Source of the DNA: Methanosarcina flavescens | GTDB lineage: Archaea > Halobacteriota > Methanosarcinia > Methanosarcinales > Methanosarcinaceae | Direction: 5' to 3' | NCBI RefSeq assembly: GCF_001304615.2 | Contig: NZ_CP032683.1 | Location: 1,054,001 to 1,118,000, forward strand | Length of the DNA stretch: 64,000 bases | Part shown: piece after piece, positions 63,431 through 64,000 of the stretch | How positions within the stretch are numbered: the first letter of the stretch is position 1 | Layout of the letters: each line of letters begins with the position of its first letter | Program-made: the position numbers and the translations under genes | The notes under the pieces: model-generated | Told to the model about the DNA's origin: nothing | The model's input: only the letters and a program-made list of their open reading frames with translations | Database searches by the model: none

Positions 63431-64000
63431 TTGAAATGGAAGAGAATACTCGTATTAACTGTCGTTTTTGCACTGTTAATCCTGATCTCAAGCTCCGCAT
63501 CCGCAGCTACTCTTTATGTAAAGGAAGGAGGAGGTACAGGAGAATATGTAAACCTGCAGGAAGCCATAAATGCCGCTTCTGAAGGGGATGTTATCCTTGT
63601 CAAGGAAGGAAGATATAGTGAAAATGTACTTGTAAATAAATCACTGGATATAATCGCCAAAAACCCATGCCCTAATAAAACCGTCATCACTGCTCTGAAC
63701 CCCGAGCACCCTGTGTTCCATGTGATTTCTGATTCCGTAAATATCAGTGGATTTACTTTGAAAGGAACAAATTTGACACATGGAATTTATCTCGACGGTG
63801 TTTCAGAAAATAATATCCGTAACAACTATTTTTCAGGAAACTGGAGAAGTATCATGCTAAAAAATTCGCATGAGAATTCTCTGGAAAACAATTATTTATC
63901 TAACAGTGACGATGGAATCTGGCTTGAAAGTTCTGGACACAATTTAATAAAAGATAATAAGGCTAACTTTAATCGGCATTATGGTTTCTATCTGAACGCG
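63431..64000 (+). CDS. NosD/PbH1 beta-helix surface protein, 3' truncated by window
   Basis: TTG at 63431, six bases after AGGAAGAT, opens a 190-codon frame to the window end. A Sec signal peptide (LTVVFALLILISSSASAA) is followed by AINAASEGDVILVKEGRYSE and beta-helix turns (ENNIRNNYFSGN, LENNYLSNSDDG). It resembles the N-terminal part of the protein at 31552. Because it starts with TTG and is cut by the edge, it is easily missed. Confidence 0.85.
   Translation, partial: MKWKRILVLTVVFALLILISSSASAATLYVKEGGGTGEYVNLQEAINAASEGDVILVKEGRYSENVLVNKSLDIIAKNPCPNKTVITALNPEHPVFHVISDSVNISGFTLKGTNLTHGIYLDGVSENNIRNNYFSGNWRSIMLKNSHENSLENNYLSNSDDGIWLESSGHNLIKDNKANFNRHYGFYLNA

Overview
The window reads as a chromosome segment of a Methanosarcina-type methanogen (Euryarchaeota). 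Pointers are a tRNA-Trp whose intron carries a C/D-box guide RNA, Nop5-fibrillarin, an archaeal XPD helicase, a beta-RFAP synthase gene (methanopterin pathway), a bacterial-type GroEL/GroES pair of the kind acquired by Methanosarcina, several membrane or MEDS-type HisKA_2 sensor kinases, DUF1699, archaeal pilins, NosD/PKD surface proteins, AT-rich intergenic DNA with archaeal TATA boxes, and several IS families. The species cannot be fixed from sequence reading alone.

Layout. 1-0.8 kb: tail of an EndoQ-like PHP nuclease, tRNA-Ser(CGA) and intron-containing tRNA-Trp(CCA). 1-6.5 kb: an orphan conserved protein, a PLP aminotransferase, an orphan protein, an RNase H-like fusion, and a chimeric ORF (TIGR02391-like protein joined to an IS5 transposase remnant). 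6.8-10.7 kb: groES-groEL with two palindromes in the promoter/leader and a divergent HTH gene, then a DUF362-ferredoxin protein. 10.9-14.8 kb: three consecutive genes made of seven PRC-barrel modules, one with a long coiled coil. 15.3-20.9 kb: a mini DnaJ-type zinc protein, a zinc/HNH-like protein, a lipoprotein with an apparent ATT start, a MASE3-PAS kinase, and an IS630 copy with an A7 slippery site and an in-frame UAG. 21.5-30.9 kb: phosphoribosyltransferase and hydrolase pair, CHASE4 kinase, tandem FAD/Rieske oxidoreductases, a polynucleotide-kinase/phosphatase-like protein, DUF1699. 31.5-37.5 kb: NosD/PKD surface protein, pentapeptide-repeat protein, pyrophosphatase, and a MEDS-PAS kinase split by a frame change at A7. 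37.9-43.2 kb: five pilin-like genes. 43.3-48.3 kb: FdhD-like protein, two iron-sulfur flavoprotein-type flavodoxins, a broken HxlR regulator, XPD helicase. 48.7-54.6 kb: GerW/YtfJ and DUF2953 pair, mptG (beta-RFAP synthase) interrupted by an IS200/IS605 element, then nop5 and flpA. 54.8-63 kb: an ArsR regulator with a DUF4430-like C-terminal domain, then DUF2162 permease, ExbB/TolQ-like, DUF2149 (ExbD-like) and a 1745-aa secreted, membrane-anchored CobN-like protein. The window ends inside a second NosD-type surface protein.

The strongest candidate for an undescribed system is the last operon. It looks like an envelope machine in which an ExbB/ExbD-type proton motor could drive an extracellular CobN-like tetrapyrrole (or cobalt) binding protein together with a small permease. 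It lies near a regulator that may carry a cobalamin-carrier-like domain, and GTTACC/GGTAAC palindromes occur on both sides. The energy coupling and the ligand are inferences. The ORF boundaries, motifs and palindromes are read directly.
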